A DNA stretch of 64,000 nt from assembly GCF_001500025.1 (NCBI RefSeq), contig NZ_LQIW01000014.1, positions 1-64,000 on the forward strand, read 5' to 3'. The notes below the pieces were generated by a model, which was given only the letters and a program-made list of their open reading frames with translations, was not told the origin of the DNA and searched no databases. Positions 8,888 through 18,765 of this stretch are shown here, piece after piece. Positions within the stretch are counted from its first letter, which is position 1. Every line of letters begins with the position of its first letter. This DNA is from Mycobacterium sp. IS-1590 (GTDB taxonomy: Bacteria > Actinomycetota > Actinomycetes > Mycobacteriales > Mycobacteriaceae). A program made the translations under genes and the position numbers.

Positions 8888-9528
8888 GACTCGAGGTAGC
8901 GCAGAACAGCGAGGACACGGCGGTTTTCGGTGTCATCGGGCGCCAGCCCCAATTTGGTGAAGATGTTGGCGATGTGTTTCTCGGCGGAACCCGTCGACAT
9001 ATGCAGGGTCGTTGCGATCGACGAGTTGGTCCGTCCTTCGGCCATCAGCTGCAATACCTCGGTTTCGCGGGGGGTGAGCTGATCAAGCGCGCTGCGGCGA
9101 TGCGATCGCGCGAGGATCTGGGACACCACCTCGGGGTCGAGCAGTGTTCCACCGCCGCCGACGACCGTGACCGCGTCCAGGAACGCCGGTACGTCGGCGA
9201 CGCGGTCTTTGAGCAGATAGCCGAAGCCGCGGGTGTCCGTCGTGATCAAATCGGCGGCGTAGCGCTCCTCGACGTAATGCGACAACACCAGCACGGGTGA
9301 CTCGGGATTCTGGCTCCGCAGCAGCGCGGCGGCGCGGATCCCCTCGTCCGTGAACGTCGGTGGCATCCGCACGTCGACGATCACAAGATCAGGGCGAGTA
9401 TCGTTGACCAGGCAAAGCAGGTTCGTCGCATCAGACACGCCCGCTATCACCTCGTGTCCGGCGTCGGTGAGGATGCGTTCAATGCCGGCGCGCAGCAACG
9501 CCGAGTCCTCGGCGATCACGATCCGCAC
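8884..9528 (-). CDS. NarL/LuxR-type response regulator
   Basis: 214 residues. The receiver domain has the acidic pair AED at 6-8, phosphoacceptor Asp52 in VIVDVRMPP, and Lys in GYLLKDRV. The C-terminal LuxR-type helix-turn-helix reads LTPRETEVLQLMAEGRTN and then STGSAEKHIANIFTKLGL. It follows a sensor kinase gene with a 13-base overlap and is followed by a DUF6197 gene with a four-base overlap. It should control a small regulon in response to the partner kinase; target genes are unknown, but the DUF4097 gene downstream is a natural candidate. Confidence 0.93.
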   Translation of the reverse strand: MRIVIAEDSALLRAGIERILTDAGHEVIAGVSDATNLLCLVNDTRPDLVIVDVRMPPTFTDEGIRAAALLRSQNPESPVLVLSHYVEERYAADLITTDTRGFGYLLKDRVADVPAFLDAVTVVGGGGTLLDPEVVSQILARSHRRSALDQLTPRETEVLQLMAEGRTNSSIATTLHMSTGSAEKHIANIFTKLGLAPDDTENRRVLAVLRYLES

Positions 9529-10856
9529 GGCAAGACCGCTGTGACTGTTGTCGGCCCGTTGGGCGGGCTGGAAACCATGAACGTGCCGCGCGCCGCCCGT
9601 ACCCGCTCGGCCAGCCCCCGCAGTCCGGTGGCGGTCGCGCTGTCGGTGATCTGCGCACCGCCGCGGCCGTCATCGAATACGGAGACACGGAGCTTGTTTT
9701 CGGCCTCGTCGAGTCGCACCGTGACGGCGGCCCGCGATGCGTGTGCATGCTTTGCGGTATTAGTGAGTGCCTCGGCGACGACGAAGTAGGCGACTGATTC
9801 GGTCTCAGCGGGGATGCGCCCGGGTAGGTCGATGTTCAGCGTTGTAGGCACCCCGGTGTTCTGGGCGCGCTGCACGACCGAGGAGAGCGCGGCGTCCAGG
9901 CCCCGGTCGGAGAGGATCGTCGGTGCGATGCCGCGTACGACGTTACGTAGTTCCACCAGAGCGGTTTTCGCATCTTCGTGTGCCTCGGCAATCAAAGCAC
10001 TGGCGGCGGAGGGGTCGGAGTCGAGCTTGGTTTGAGCCAGGCCGATGGTCATCGCCAGCGACACAAGCCGTGGTTGCACGCTGTCGTGCAGGTCGCGTTC
10101 GATGCGGTGCCGCTCGGTCTGGGCCGATGACACCGCGCCCAGCCTGGCGTCGGCGAGCGCATCCAACTCGTGCTGCAAAATCGCGGTTGGCGACGTCGAG
10201 AGCAGCAACAGATCGATCTTGGCGTCGAGGGCGGGCGCGAACACCATGATCGCGGCGGCGAACGCAAACGCGATCGAGGCCAACGGCCAGGTCAGCGCGG
10301 GCGGAATGTAGGTTAGTCCGGCGGTGTCGCTGTGGTTTGTGGCGGTCGCGGCGGCCGGTGCAAGGAATGCGAACGCCAGCAAGAGGAACGCCAGAGCGAC
10401 CGCTGCGACGTCGTAGACCATGCGAAGAAAGTGGTGTGCACAGCCCTTCCAGAATGGAGCGCTGCTTATGTCCAACCACAGCTGGTGGAGCCACCCCTGA
10501 AGGCCTGTGTTGTGGGATCTTTTTCGGGGCGGTACCGGGATATTCAAGCCGAAGACGGTCTCAGTGCGTATGCGCTCGAGCCATGCGACGCCGCGCATCA
10601 GGTACACGAACACGACGACGGCGAGCGCGAAGCCGATCAGCGACGGTATGGCTGAGATGCCGACGAGGAGGATCGCGATCGGCACCCACACCCAAACCAC
10701 GGCGATCGCAGCGCCTGCGATCATTGACGTACTGGGCATGAAACCGATGCGAAGGCGCGTGGGCCACGTGCTCGCGCCAGTCATGAGCGGCACGGCATCT
10801 TGACCCGTCACAGCGACCATATTCACAACGTACGGAACGCTGCGACGAGGCAACAT
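9516..10856 (-). CDS. Sensor histidine kinase, HisKA_3 (NarX/DesK-like) family
   Basis: 446 residues from ATG 10856; an ATG at 10784 (residue 25) is an alternative closer to the first helix. Several hydrophobic segments occupy the N-terminal half (around 45-95 and 150-215). The phosphoacceptor region is ERHRIERDLHDSVQPRLVSL, typical of HisKA_3 kinases. The ATPase domain has an N-box VVAEALTNTAKHAHAS and G boxes FDDGRGGA and GLRGLAERVRAARG. It is the first gene of a minus-strand operon with the NarL-type regulator, DUF6197 and DUF4097 genes. The signal is unknown; the membrane-embedded input region suggests sensing of membrane or envelope state. Confidence 0.92.
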   Translation of the reverse strand: MLPRRSVPYVVNMVAVTGQDAVPLMTGASTWPTRLRIGFMPSTSMIAGAAIAVVWVWVPIAILLVGISAIPSLIGFALAVVVFVYLMRGVAWLERIRTETVFGLNIPVPPRKRSHNTGLQGWLHQLWLDISSAPFWKGCAHHFLRMVYDVAAVALAFLLLAFAFLAPAAATATNHSDTAGLTYIPPALTWPLASIAFAFAAAIMVFAPALDAKIDLLLLSTSPTAILQHELDALADARLGAVSSAQTERHRIERDLHDSVQPRLVSLAMTIGLAQTKLDSDPSAASALIAEAHEDAKTALVELRNVVRGIAPTILSDRGLDAALSSVVQRAQNTGVPTTLNIDLPGRIPAETESVAYFVVAEALTNTAKHAHASRAAVTVRLDEAENKLRVSVFDDGRGGAQITDSATATGLRGLAERVRAARGTFMVSSPPNGPTTVTAVLPCGS

Positions 10857-11925
10857 GCCGTTTACCGGACAAAATAGTGGGGGTTAACCCCCTTACAGAT
10901 TGATTAGCGCCCCTCTAGTGTGCTGGTTCAGGACGTCGGTGCAACGGCGATGAGACGTCCGAGCCCGCGGCCGTATTGGTGATTGGATTAGCCGGATGAC
11001 GTCGTGATAACCCGCGCCTCGGCGCCGAAGGTGGCAGATGCGCCTAATCCAATGCGCAACATTGGGTATCCGAGATACCGGCATCGGGTTTTCGAACGGC
11101 CATACGAAGTGAAGAAACTGATTTCTTGAGTTGATCGCGGAATTAATGGGCTCGGAAATTGCGCTGTACAACCGCCAATTCCTGTCCCCTACCGCGTGAT
11201 GACTGGTCAATTATCGCCGTGGCCGACACGATGTAGCGTCCAGGTGCTGGGCTCGGCCAAGTCAGGCATCGTATTCCTGCACAAACCAGTGGAAGGCTTC
11301 CACGCGCGAGAGCTCGGGTCCGTCCGCGTGAACGACCGAGGTGAGAGCGGAAGCTTTAGACGAAAAGCGAAGTCGCGCAACGATATTGATGTAGAGGAGG
11401 ACTCTGGTTGGCCATCATCAGCGAACCGGCGCGCAGCCACCCCAACCGAGTTCAACATTTGCCGTCCGGCGACCGGTTGGCCAGATTTTCCGAAGGCCGT
11501 AACAGATCGGTCAGTTCGTTCGATCGGCGCGAGCGGACGGCGATCGTTCAATTGGCCGCACTTCGCTCTGTTACTGACGAGCACGTCCGAAAGTTCGCTG
11601 CTCGGCCGAACGACTTGAACATCGCGCACGATTGATTTGCGGGCGATGCACAACGTGGGTACCGTGCGTTTACGCATAAGCTATGCATTACGATCCCATA
11701 TCGCGTTGGGAACGAGTGGATTAGGGAGGCCACGGCCATGCTTTACTCGTCACGTTCGGGTAGTGCTCCCCGAGGCGCTGTACGTTTGCGGTGATCCCGC
11801 ACGGTATCCTCGGATGCTTGCCGCATCCGAGTTGTCGCCGTCTGGCGAGTCGCCGCCGATGTGTAGTTGCATGTTCGAGCGGTTGACATGGCGACGGGCG
11901 TGGGAACGGATGAAGGGGATTCGCG
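10857..11925 (+). other. Intergenic region between the sensor kinase gene and mmpS
   Basis: About 1.07 kb with no gene I can defend. It lies between the divergent sensor kinase gene and mmpS and should hold both promoters. It contains a perfect 10-base inverted repeat at 10982-10991 / 11044-11053 (ATTGGATTAG / CTAATCCAAT). One short frame at 11408-11635 is preceded by GAGGAGG. Longer antisense frames here are not protein-like. Confidence 0.5.
11408..11635 (+). CDS. Possible small ORF, no recognised family
   Basis: A 75-codon frame starting at TTG 11408, with GAGGAGG about seven bases upstream, which is the only reason to list it. The predicted product (begins MAIISEPARSHPNRVQHL, ends DLNIAHD) is basic and Arg-rich, with no signal peptide, no membrane helix and no motif I recognise. 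It could equally be chance open frame inside a long regulatory region. Low confidence. Confidence 0.2.
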   Translation: MAIISEPARSHPNRVQHLPSGDRLARFSEGRNRSVSSFDRRERTAIVQLAALRSVTDEHVRKFAARPNDLNIAHD

Positions 11926-12357
11926 ATTTTCAGGGTTCTGAAGCGGCTGTGGATTCCGCTCATGATATTGGTGGTGCTCGCCGCCGGAGGCTTTACGGTG
12001 TCTCGGCTGCAGGGCCTCTTCGGCTCGGAGAATCGTCCCTCGTATGCCGATACCCAGCGTGAGGAGAGTCAGCCCTACGACCCCAAGTACATGCAGTACG
12101 AGGTGTTCGGGCCCCCAGGAACGGTAGCGACTATCAGTTATTTCGACGTCGACGCCGAACCGCGGCTTGTCGAGGGAGCCAGTCTGCCGTGGTCGTTGAG
12201 ATTTCCGATCACCGAGGCGGCGGGAGTGGGCAACATCGCCGCCCAAGGCAATAGCGGCAGCATCGGCTGCCGCATCGTCGTGGACGACGAGGTCAAGGCC
12301 GAAAGGATCAGGCAGGGCGTAAACCCGTTCACCTTTTGCCTGTTGACGGCCGCATGA
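11926..12357 (+). CDS. mmpS4: MmpS-family membrane protein (MmpS4-like)
   Basis: Accessory subunit of an MmpL transporter: a short cytoplasmic end, one transmembrane helix ([16 protein letters not shown]) and a periplasmic beta-sandwich. The domain segments [38 protein letters not shown] and [18 protein letters not shown] agree closely with MmpS4. There is no ATG/GTG/TTG before the helix. ATT 11926 has AAGGGG seven bases upstream and gives [13 protein letters not shown]..., 143 residues, near the ~140 of MmpS4. The alternative ATG 11962 would start inside the helix. The stop overlaps the mmpL4a start (ATGA). In GPL-producing mycobacteria MmpS4 acts with MmpL4a/b in GPL production and export. 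Confidence 0.85.
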   Translation: MFRVLKRLWIPLMILVVLAAGGFTVSRLQGLFGSENRPSYADTQREESQPYDPKYMQYEVFGPPGTVATISYFDVDAEPRLVEGASLPWSLRFPITEAAGVGNIAAQGNSGSIGCRIVVDDEVKAERIRQGVNPFTFCLLTAA

Positions 12358-15236
12358 GCGCTCACCACACCACCGACCGTCCTCCGTTCATCGCGCGGTG
12401 GGTCTATCGGCTCTCGGTGCCCATCATCCTTGCGTGGGTGGCGATTGCCGTCGCCCTGACTGTCGCCGTCCCCCCACTCGAGAAGGTCCAGGAAGAGCAC
12501 GCGATCTCGGTCGAGCCGCCGAAGGCGCCGTCGATCGAGGCGACGCAGCGGATGAACGAGCACTTCGAGGAAGCCAAGACCGGCAGTGTGGCCATGATCG
12601 TCTTGGAGGGGCAGCAACCTCTTGGCGAGGATGCACACCGCTACTACGACGAGTTGATTCGTCAACTGAGGGCCGATCCGGCCCACGTGCTCCACGTGCA
12701 GGACTTTTGGGGTGATCCCCTTACATCAGCTGCCGCGCAAAGCGGCGACGGCAAAGCCGCATACGTCCAGCTCAACCTCAATGGCACCGGCGGGGAAGCG
12801 TTATCCAACGAATCCGTGGAAGCCGTGCGGGACATCGTGGAGCGGACGCCGGCGCCGCCGGGGGTCCAAGCGTTCGTCACGGGTCCATCGGCGTTCGCCG
12901 CGGATTTGGGCCCCGCGGGCAACAGGTCGATCGGCATGGTCACGCTGGTCAGCCTCATGGTGATCTGCACAATGTTGCTCTTCTTCTTCCGTTCGGTCGT
13001 AACCGTCGTATTCGTGCTGCTCATGGTGGGCATGCAGGTGCAGCTGGTCCGCGGAGCCGTCGCACTTCTCGGCGATCTCGAGTACATCGGCCTTACGACA
13101 TTCGTCATCAACCTGCTAGTAGCGCTCGCGATCGCAATCGGAACGGATTACGGCATATTCTTCGTCGGGCGGTATCACGAGGCGCGTCAGGCCGGCGAAG
13201 ACCGGGAAACGGCCTTCTACACCACCTACCGCAGTGTCGCCAAGGTGGTCTTAGCGTCCGGCATGACCATCGCCGGAGCGGTTTTCTGCCTGAGCTTCGC
13301 CCGGCTACCCATTTTTCAAACATTGGGTGTTCCGACAGCCTTGGGCATGGTGGTTGCGGTTGCGGTGGCGCTCACGCTTATTCCGGCCGTCCTTGCCATA
13401 GGTAGCCGATTCGGACTGTTCGAGCCCAGGCGGAAGATCGCGGTATATAGATGGCGGCGGTTAGGTACGGCAATCGTCCGGTGGCCGGCGCCCATTCTCG
13501 CCGCAACCATTGCGGTCGCTCTGATCGGGTTGTTGGCGCTGCCAGCGTATCAACCCAGCTATAACGATCAGGAGTATATACCCGACGATATCCCGGCGAA
13601 TGTGGGATTTGCGGCCGCTCAGCGACATTTTCCACAGTCTTTGATGATGGCTCCCGACATTCTTTTGATCGAGTCCGATCACGATATGCGAAATCCGGCC
13701 GACTTCCTGGTGTTGAATAAATTGGCCAAAGGCGTCTTGGCCGTGCCCGGCGTTGCCAGGGTCCAAAGCGTGACCCGCCCGGGCGGAGAACCGCTGAAAC
13801 ACACAACGATTCCGTACCTGCTCAGCATGACCCAGGCCTCGCAGGTGCAGTTGCTGCCATTTCAAAAAGCTCGCATGGATGACATGCTCCGCCAGGCCGA
13901 CGATCTGGGCGAAACCATAGCCATGATGCGTCGCATGTACGGCATCATGCAACAACTCGTCGCCACTACTCAGGATCTGGTTACCCAAACGCACGAGTTG
14001 GAATCCATTACCAATGAACTGCGTGATCGCATTGCCAATTTCGACGACTGGTTCAGGCCGATTCGCAATTACTTCTACTGGGAGCCGCACTGCTTCAACA
14101 TTCCCATCTGTTGGGCGCTCAGATCCGTCTTTGACACAATCGACGGTATCGACCAGATAACCGTCGAAATGCGGGATCTCGTCGAGAATCTCGATCAGCT
14201 GGCCGCGCTCATGCCGCAGCTTCTCGAGCAGTTCCCGGCGATGATCGAGAGCATGGAGAATGCACGGACCATGGTGTTGAGCATGCACAGCACCATGTCC
14301 GGGATGCTCCTCCAAATGGAAGAGGGCAGCGAAAATGCCACTGCGATGGGCAAGGCCTTCGACGCCGCCCAAAACGACGACTCCTTCTACTTACCTCCGG
14401 ACGTCTTCGAAAACGAGGACTTCAAACGGGTCATGGACATCTTCCTTTCACCAGACGGGAAGGCGGCTCGAATGCTTATTTCGCAACGGGGTGATCCCGC
14501 TACGCCGGAGGGGATCTCGCGGGTCGAGCCGATCAAGACTGCTGCCGAGGAGGCGCTCAAGGGGACCCCTCTTGAAAGTGCCGACATCTATCTCGCCGGC
14601 ACTGCAGCAGGCGTGAAAGACCTGGTGGATGGCTCCACGTACGACCTTTTGATTGCCGGTGTGGCGGCACTCTGTCTTGTCTTCAGCATCATGCTGATCA
14701 TTACGCGAAGCTTCATCGCTGCCCTCGTCATCGTGGGTACGGTGACGCTATCGCTGGGCACCGCCTTCGGGCTCTCCGTGCTCATCTGGCAGCACATCCT
14801 GGGCATGCAAATCCACTGGGTGGTTCTCGCGATGTCCGTGATTGTCTTGTTGGCAGTCGGTTCTGACTACAACCTCCTGTTGGTGTCCCGGATGAAAGAG
14901 GAAGTAAGTGCCGGATTGAACACGGGCATCATCCGGGCGATGGGCGGTAGTGGCAAGGTGGTGACGGCTGCCGGTTTGGTGTTCGCCTTCACCATGTTGT
15001 CGATGTTGGTGAGTGAGCTTCGCACGTTGGGACAATTGGGTTCAACGATCGGACTCGGGCTGCTGTTCGACACGTTGGTTGTTCGCGCCTTCATGACGCC
15101 ATCGATCGCCGCGCTCCTGGGACGTTGGTTCTGGTGGCCGCAGCGGATTCGCCCGCGGCCTGCCAGTAGTATGCTGCGGCCGACCGGTCCTCGTCCGCTG
15201 GTACGTTCCCTCCTGCTGAGGCAGGAAGAGCGTTAA
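12354..15236 (+). CDS. mmpL4a: MmpL-family RND transporter (MmpL4a-like)
   Basis: 960 residues from ATG 12354, which overlaps the mmpS stop. The protein has the MmpL plan: one helix near the N-terminus, a large periplasmic domain, a helix bundle with the proton-relay Asp-Tyr pair in [19 protein letters not shown], a second large periplasmic region, and a second bundle with [15 protein letters not shown]. The second periplasmic region includes a long helical hairpin rich in Gln/Met, and [12 protein letters not shown] carries two cysteines that could form a disulphide. Together with mmpS and the next mmpL it forms the operon that in M. smegmatis and M. abscessus moves glycopeptidolipid precursors across the inner membrane. 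That substrate is inferred from family and context. Confidence 0.93.
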   Translation: MSAHHTTDRPPFIARWVYRLSVPIILAWVAIAVALTVAVPPLEKVQEEHAISVEPPKAPSIEATQRMNEHFEEAKTGSVAMIVLEGQQPLGEDAHRYYDELIRQLRADPAHVLHVQDFWGDPLTSAAAQSGDGKAAYVQLNLNGTGGEALSNESVEAVRDIVERTPAPPGVQAFVTGPSAFAADLGPAGNRSIGMVTLVSLMVICTMLLFFFRSVVTVVFVLLMVGMQVQLVRGAVALLGDLEYIGLTTFVINLLVALAIAIGTDYGIFFVGRYHEARQAGEDRETAFYTTYRSVAKVVLASGMTIAGAVFCLSFARLPIFQTLGVPTALGMVVAVAVALTLIPAVLAIGSRFGLFEPRRKIAVYRWRRLGTAIVRWPAPILAATIAVALIGLLALPAYQPSYNDQEYIPDDIPANVGFAAAQRHFPQSLMMAPDILLIESDHDMRNPADFLVLNKLAKGVLAVPGVARVQSVTRPGGEPLKHTTIPYLLSMTQASQVQLLPFQKARMDDMLRQADDLGETIAMMRRMYGIMQQLVATTQDLVTQTHELESITNELRDRIANFDDWFRPIRNYFYWEPHCFNIPICWALRSVFDTIDGIDQITVEMRDLVENLDQLAALMPQLLEQFPAMIESMENARTMVLSMHSTMSGMLLQMEEGSENATAMGKAFDAAQNDDSFYLPPDVFENEDFKRVMDIFLSPDGKAARMLISQRGDPATPEGISRVEPIKTAAEEALKGTPLESADIYLAGTAAGVKDLVDGSTYDLLIAGVAALCLVFSIMLIITRSFIAALVIVGTVTLSLGTAFGLSVLIWQHILGMQIHWVVLAMSVIVLLAVGSDYNLLLVSRMKEEVSAGLNTGIIRAMGGSGKVVTAAGLVFAFTMLSMLVSELRTLGQLGSTIGLGLLFDTLVVRAFMTPSIAALLGRWFWWPQRIRPRPASSMLRPTGPRPLVRSLLLRQEER

Positions 15237-15276
15237 TTCCAATGATCGCCTTTACCTTCGGTCTCCTGAAGGCCGC

Positions 15277-18153
15277 ATGAGTACCGAGCAGACGAGCAGC
15301 CGCCCGCCATTTGTCGCGCGGATGATCTATCGGCTGTCGGTGCCGATCATCCTTGGGTGGTTGGTGATCATCGCCGTCCTGACGTTCGCCGTTCCATGGC
15401 TGGAACAGGTAGGGCGAGAACACTCCGTATCGCTGGTTCCCCACGACGCGCCGTCGTTCCAGACGATGCAGCGCATGGGCCAGGTATTCGGCGAGTCCGA
15501 TTCGGACAGCGTGGCGATGATCGTCTTGGAGGGTCAGCAACCGCTCGGCGAGGATGCGCACCGCTACTACGACGAGTTGATCCGCCAGTTGAAAGCCGAC
15601 ACGACGCACGTGCAACACGTGCAGGACTACTGGGGCGATCCCCTCACCGCGACGGGGGTGCAGAGCGCCGACGGTAAGGCTGCCTATGTCCAGGTAAGTC
15701 TCTCCGGAAACCAAGGCGAAGCCTTGGCGAATGAGTCGGTGGCGGCCGTCCGAGACATTGTGGAACGAACGCCGGCGCCGCCCGGAGTGCAGGCGTATGT
15801 GACGGGCCCCGCGCCGCTGGTAACAGATATGAACCATGCCGGCGACAAATCCATCATCAAGATCACCATCGTCACCGTCGCGGTGATCATCGTGATGTTG
15901 CTGTTTGTGTACCGCTCTGTCGTCACCGCCATTCTCTTGCTGGCCATCGTGGGAATACAAGTGCAAGCGGCCCGAGGAGTCGTCGCATTTCTCGGCGATC
16001 AAGAAGTCATCGGTCTTTCGACGTTTGCCGTCAACATGCTGGTCTCGCTGGGCATTGCGATCGGAACGGATTACGGAATATTTTTCATCGGGCGCTATCA
16101 TGAGGCGCGTCAAGCCGGCGAGGACCGAGAAACTGCCCTCTATACGACCTATAGTAGCGTTGCCAAGGTGGTTCTCGCTTCGGGCATGACCATTGCCGGA
16201 GCAATTCTATGCCTGAGTTTCACCCGTTTGCCCTATTTCCAAACGATGGGCATTCCCACTGCGGTGGGAATGGTGGTGGCGGTCGCCGTGGCCCTCACGC
16301 TGATTCCGGCTGCTCTCGCGGTCGGCAGCCGGTTCGGGGTCTTCGAGCCCAAGCGGAAAATCATGGTCCGTCGATGGCGCCGGGTGGGTACGGCGATCGT
16401 TCGGTGGCCCACGCCGATTCTGGCCACTGCCTGCGTGGTCGCGTTCGTTGGACTGCTGGCATTGCCGGGATATAAGACGAGCTACAACGATCGGCTCTAT
16501 GTTCCTCAGGATATTCCGGCCAACGTGGGGAACGCTGCTGCCGAGCGACACTTTTCGCCATCTCGAATGACGCCCGACTTACTCTTGCTCGAGTCCGATC
16601 ACGACATGCGCAATCCGGCCGATTTCCTGGTATTGCATAAATTGGCACGGGCTATCTTCGCCGTCCCAGGCGTCTCTAGGGTGCAGGGCATAACGCGGCC
16701 CGAGGGCACCCCGATCGAACGCACGTCGATACCGTTTCAAATCAGTCTGCGAAACGCCAGCATGATGCAAATGCTGCCGTTTCAGAAGGACCAAATGAAC
16801 GACATGCTCGATCAGGCCGAAGTGATGGCGGACATGATCAACATTTCGGAGCGCATATATGAGCTGATGAAGCAGCTGTCAGAGCTTTCGAACCGATCGC
16901 TCGCGCAAACCAAGGAGTTGGCAGCGCTTTCCGATGAGTTGCGGGATCATGTAGCGAATTTCGACGACTTCTTCCGGCCGATCCGCAATTACTTCTACTG
17001 GGAACCGCATTGCTTCAATATACCGATCTGTTGGGCGATCAGATCTATCTTTGACGGCCTCGACGGTGCAGACCGAATCAGCGCAAAGCTGCGAGTGTTG
17101 ATCGAACACGTAGAACAACTCAATTTCCTCCAGTCGCAGCTTCTCACCCAGTTCCCGGCGATGATCGCGAGCCTGAAGACCATGCGGACCATGATGCTGA
17201 CCATGCACAGCACCATGTCGGGCGTCATCTTGATGGTGGAAGAGAGTACCGGTGAGGCCACCGCAATGGGCCGGGCCTACGACGCCGCCCAAAACGACGA
17301 CACCTTCTACTTGCCGCCGGAAGTCTTCGAGAACGAGGATTTCAAACGCGCCATGAACTTGTTCTTCTCACCGGACGGCAAGGCTGTCCGCATGATCATT
17401 TCACACCGAGGTGATCCCGGTTCCCCGGAGGCCATCGCGCGGGTCGACGCTATAAGAACGGCAGCCGAAGAAGCGCTGAAGGTGACTCCCTTGGAGGACG
17501 CCAAGGTATCTCTGGCCGGCACCGCGCCGACATATAAGGACTTGCGCGACGGCTCTTTCTATGACCTCTTGATCGCTGGAGTTGCCGCGCTCTGTCTCAT
17601 TTTCATCATCATGCTGATCATCACGCGAAGCTTCATCGCTGCTCTGGTGATTGTGGGCACGGTGGCGCTGTCGCTTGGCGCGGCGTTCGGGCTCTCTGTG
17701 CTCATCTGGCAGCACATTCTCGGTATCGATTTGCACTGGCTGGTGCTTGCGATGTCGGTGATTGTCCTGCTGGCGGTGGGTTCTGACTACAACCTTCTGC
17801 TGGTGTCCCGGATGAAGGAGGAAATAGGTGCCGGATTGAACACCGGCATCATCCGGGCGATGGGCGGTAGTGGCAAGGTGGTGACGGCTGCGGGTTTGGT
17901 GTTCGCGTTCACCATGTTGTCGATGGTGGTCAGCGACCTGCGCATCATCGGACAGGTGGGCTCGACCATCGGGTTGGGGCTGCTGTTCGACACGTTGGTG
18001 GTTCGAGCGTTCATGACGCCTTCAATCGCTGCGCTACTGGGACGCTGGTTCTGGTGGCCGCAACGGATTCGCCCGCGGCCCGCCAGTACCATGCTCCGGC
18101 CCACAGGACCACGTCCGCTGGTGCGTCGCCTTCTACGCGGACAAGAACAATGA
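15277..18153 (+). CDS. mmpL4b: MmpL-family RND transporter (MmpL4b-like)
   Basis: 958 residues, a full-length paralogue of the preceding MmpL with the same two Asp-Tyr proton-relay sites ([19 protein letters not shown] and [15 protein letters not shown]) and the same [13 protein letters not shown] segment. ATG 15277 follows GAAGG with short spacing, 40 bases after the mmpL4a stop, so co-translation with mmpS-mmpL4a is likely. The paired 4a/4b arrangement is characteristic of GPL loci; in M. abscessus both are needed for GPL transport. The two copies are nearly identical at DNA level in the stretch coding for the second transmembrane bundle (for example 14906-14970 and 17828-17892), which suggests gene conversion or selection. 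Confidence 0.93.
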   Translation: MSTEQTSSRPPFVARMIYRLSVPIILGWLVIIAVLTFAVPWLEQVGREHSVSLVPHDAPSFQTMQRMGQVFGESDSDSVAMIVLEGQQPLGEDAHRYYDELIRQLKADTTHVQHVQDYWGDPLTATGVQSADGKAAYVQVSLSGNQGEALANESVAAVRDIVERTPAPPGVQAYVTGPAPLVTDMNHAGDKSIIKITIVTVAVIIVMLLFVYRSVVTAILLLAIVGIQVQAARGVVAFLGDQEVIGLSTFAVNMLVSLGIAIGTDYGIFFIGRYHEARQAGEDRETALYTTYSSVAKVVLASGMTIAGAILCLSFTRLPYFQTMGIPTAVGMVVAVAVALTLIPAALAVGSRFGVFEPKRKIMVRRWRRVGTAIVRWPTPILATACVVAFVGLLALPGYKTSYNDRLYVPQDIPANVGNAAAERHFSPSRMTPDLLLLESDHDMRNPADFLVLHKLARAIFAVPGVSRVQGITRPEGTPIERTSIPFQISLRNASMMQMLPFQKDQMNDMLDQAEVMADMINISERIYELMKQLSELSNRSLAQTKELAALSDELRDHVANFDDFFRPIRNYFYWEPHCFNIPICWAIRSIFDGLDGADRISAKLRVLIEHVEQLNFLQSQLLTQFPAMIASLKTMRTMMLTMHSTMSGVILMVEESTGEATAMGRAYDAAQNDDTFYLPPEVFENEDFKRAMNLFFSPDGKAVRMIISHRGDPGSPEAIARVDAIRTAAEEALKVTPLEDAKVSLAGTAPTYKDLRDGSFYDLLIAGVAALCLIFIIMLIITRSFIAALVIVGTVALSLGAAFGLSVLIWQHILGIDLHWLVLAMSVIVLLAVGSDYNLLLVSRMKEEIGAGLNTGIIRAMGGSGKVVTAAGLVFAFTMLSMVVSDLRIIGQVGSTIGLGLLFDTLVVRAFMTPSIAALLGRWFWWPQRIRPRPASTMLRPTGPRPLVRRLLRGQEQ

Positions 18154-18310
18154 CCGATGTGCTCATACGGCGGTCGGAATCGAAACCGCGGCACGGTTGT
18201 CGGACCTGTACGCTTGGACGAGGTTAGGACTGGGAATAAGGTCGGAGTAACGATTCGATTCGGTATGACGACAAAGTCAGTGTTAGTCAGCCGCAGGGAG
18301 GGATTTCTTC

Positions 18311-18649
18311 ATGATCAAAGTAGCGTTGACCAGACTGGCTGTCGGCGTTGGCGGTCTCGCATTGACGCTGGCCGCTGGGGCCGGGGTTGCGTCGGCAAGC
18401 CCTAATTTGGGACCCGCTGTCAACACCACCTGCAGTTACCCACAGTTGGTGTCGGCACTAAACGCTCAGAGCCCCGAGGCTAGCGCGGCGTTCGCCAAAG
18501 CTCCGGCGCTGCAGGCTGGCTTGCGCACGTTCCTTGCATCCCCGCCGGTTCAGCGGGAGCGGATAGCCGCACAGATCGCGGGCGCGCCATGGGCTCAGCC
18601 GTACCTGGGATCCATCGAGGCAGCCTTCAACACCTGTCAGAACTTCTGA
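18311..18649 (+). CDS. Secreted hemophore-related (Rv0203-like) small protein
   Basis: 112 residues with a clear Sec signal peptide (basic start MIKVALTRLAVGVGG, hydrophobic core, cleavage near ASA at about residue 31). The mature part has two cysteines, one early (NTTCSY) and one at the very end (NTCQNF), with helical sequence between. This matches the mycobacterial haem-binding hemophore family typified by Rv0203, whose members work with MmpL proteins in haem uptake. A haem role here is therefore possible but not shown; the family also has members of unknown role. An AGGGAGG-like site (CAGGGAGGG) precedes the ATG. A strong terminator follows. Confidence 0.75.
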   Translation: MIKVALTRLAVGVGGLALTLAAGAGVASASPNLGPAVNTTCSYPQLVSALNAQSPEASAAFAKAPALQAGLRTFLASPPVQRERIAAQIAGAPWAQPYLGSIEAAFNTCQNF

Positions 18650-18664
18650 TCGGTCCAGAGCTAT

Positions 18665-18703
18665 AGGCCTGCTCCTGCGGCGCAGGAGCAGGCCTGCTTT
18701 TTC
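18665..18703 (+). terminator. Rho-independent terminator after the hemophore-like gene
   Basis: A near-perfect palindrome: the arm at 18665-18679 (AGGCCTGCTCCTGCG) is exactly complementary to 18681-18695, giving at least 13 GC-rich pairs with a small loop, followed by GCTTTTTC. It lies 16 bases after the gene and separates it from the convergent FAAL gene. On the minus strand no T-run follows the stem, so it mainly serves the plus strand. Confidence 0.85.
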
Positions 18704-18765
18704 TTGGCGCAGGCTCCGTGTGGCGCCACGCTTACGATCTGTCATCGATGGGCGACCGGGATCGC

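Noticed and set aside
11196..11677. Overlapping frames on both strands in the region before mmpS
   Set aside because: Neither has a ribosome site, recognised motif or coding-like composition.
15091..16113. 340-codon minus-strand frame inside the mmpL4a/mmpL4b region
   Set aside because: Antisense to two clear MmpL genes; composition is His/Asp/Arg-rich as expected for a shadow of high-GC coding sequence.
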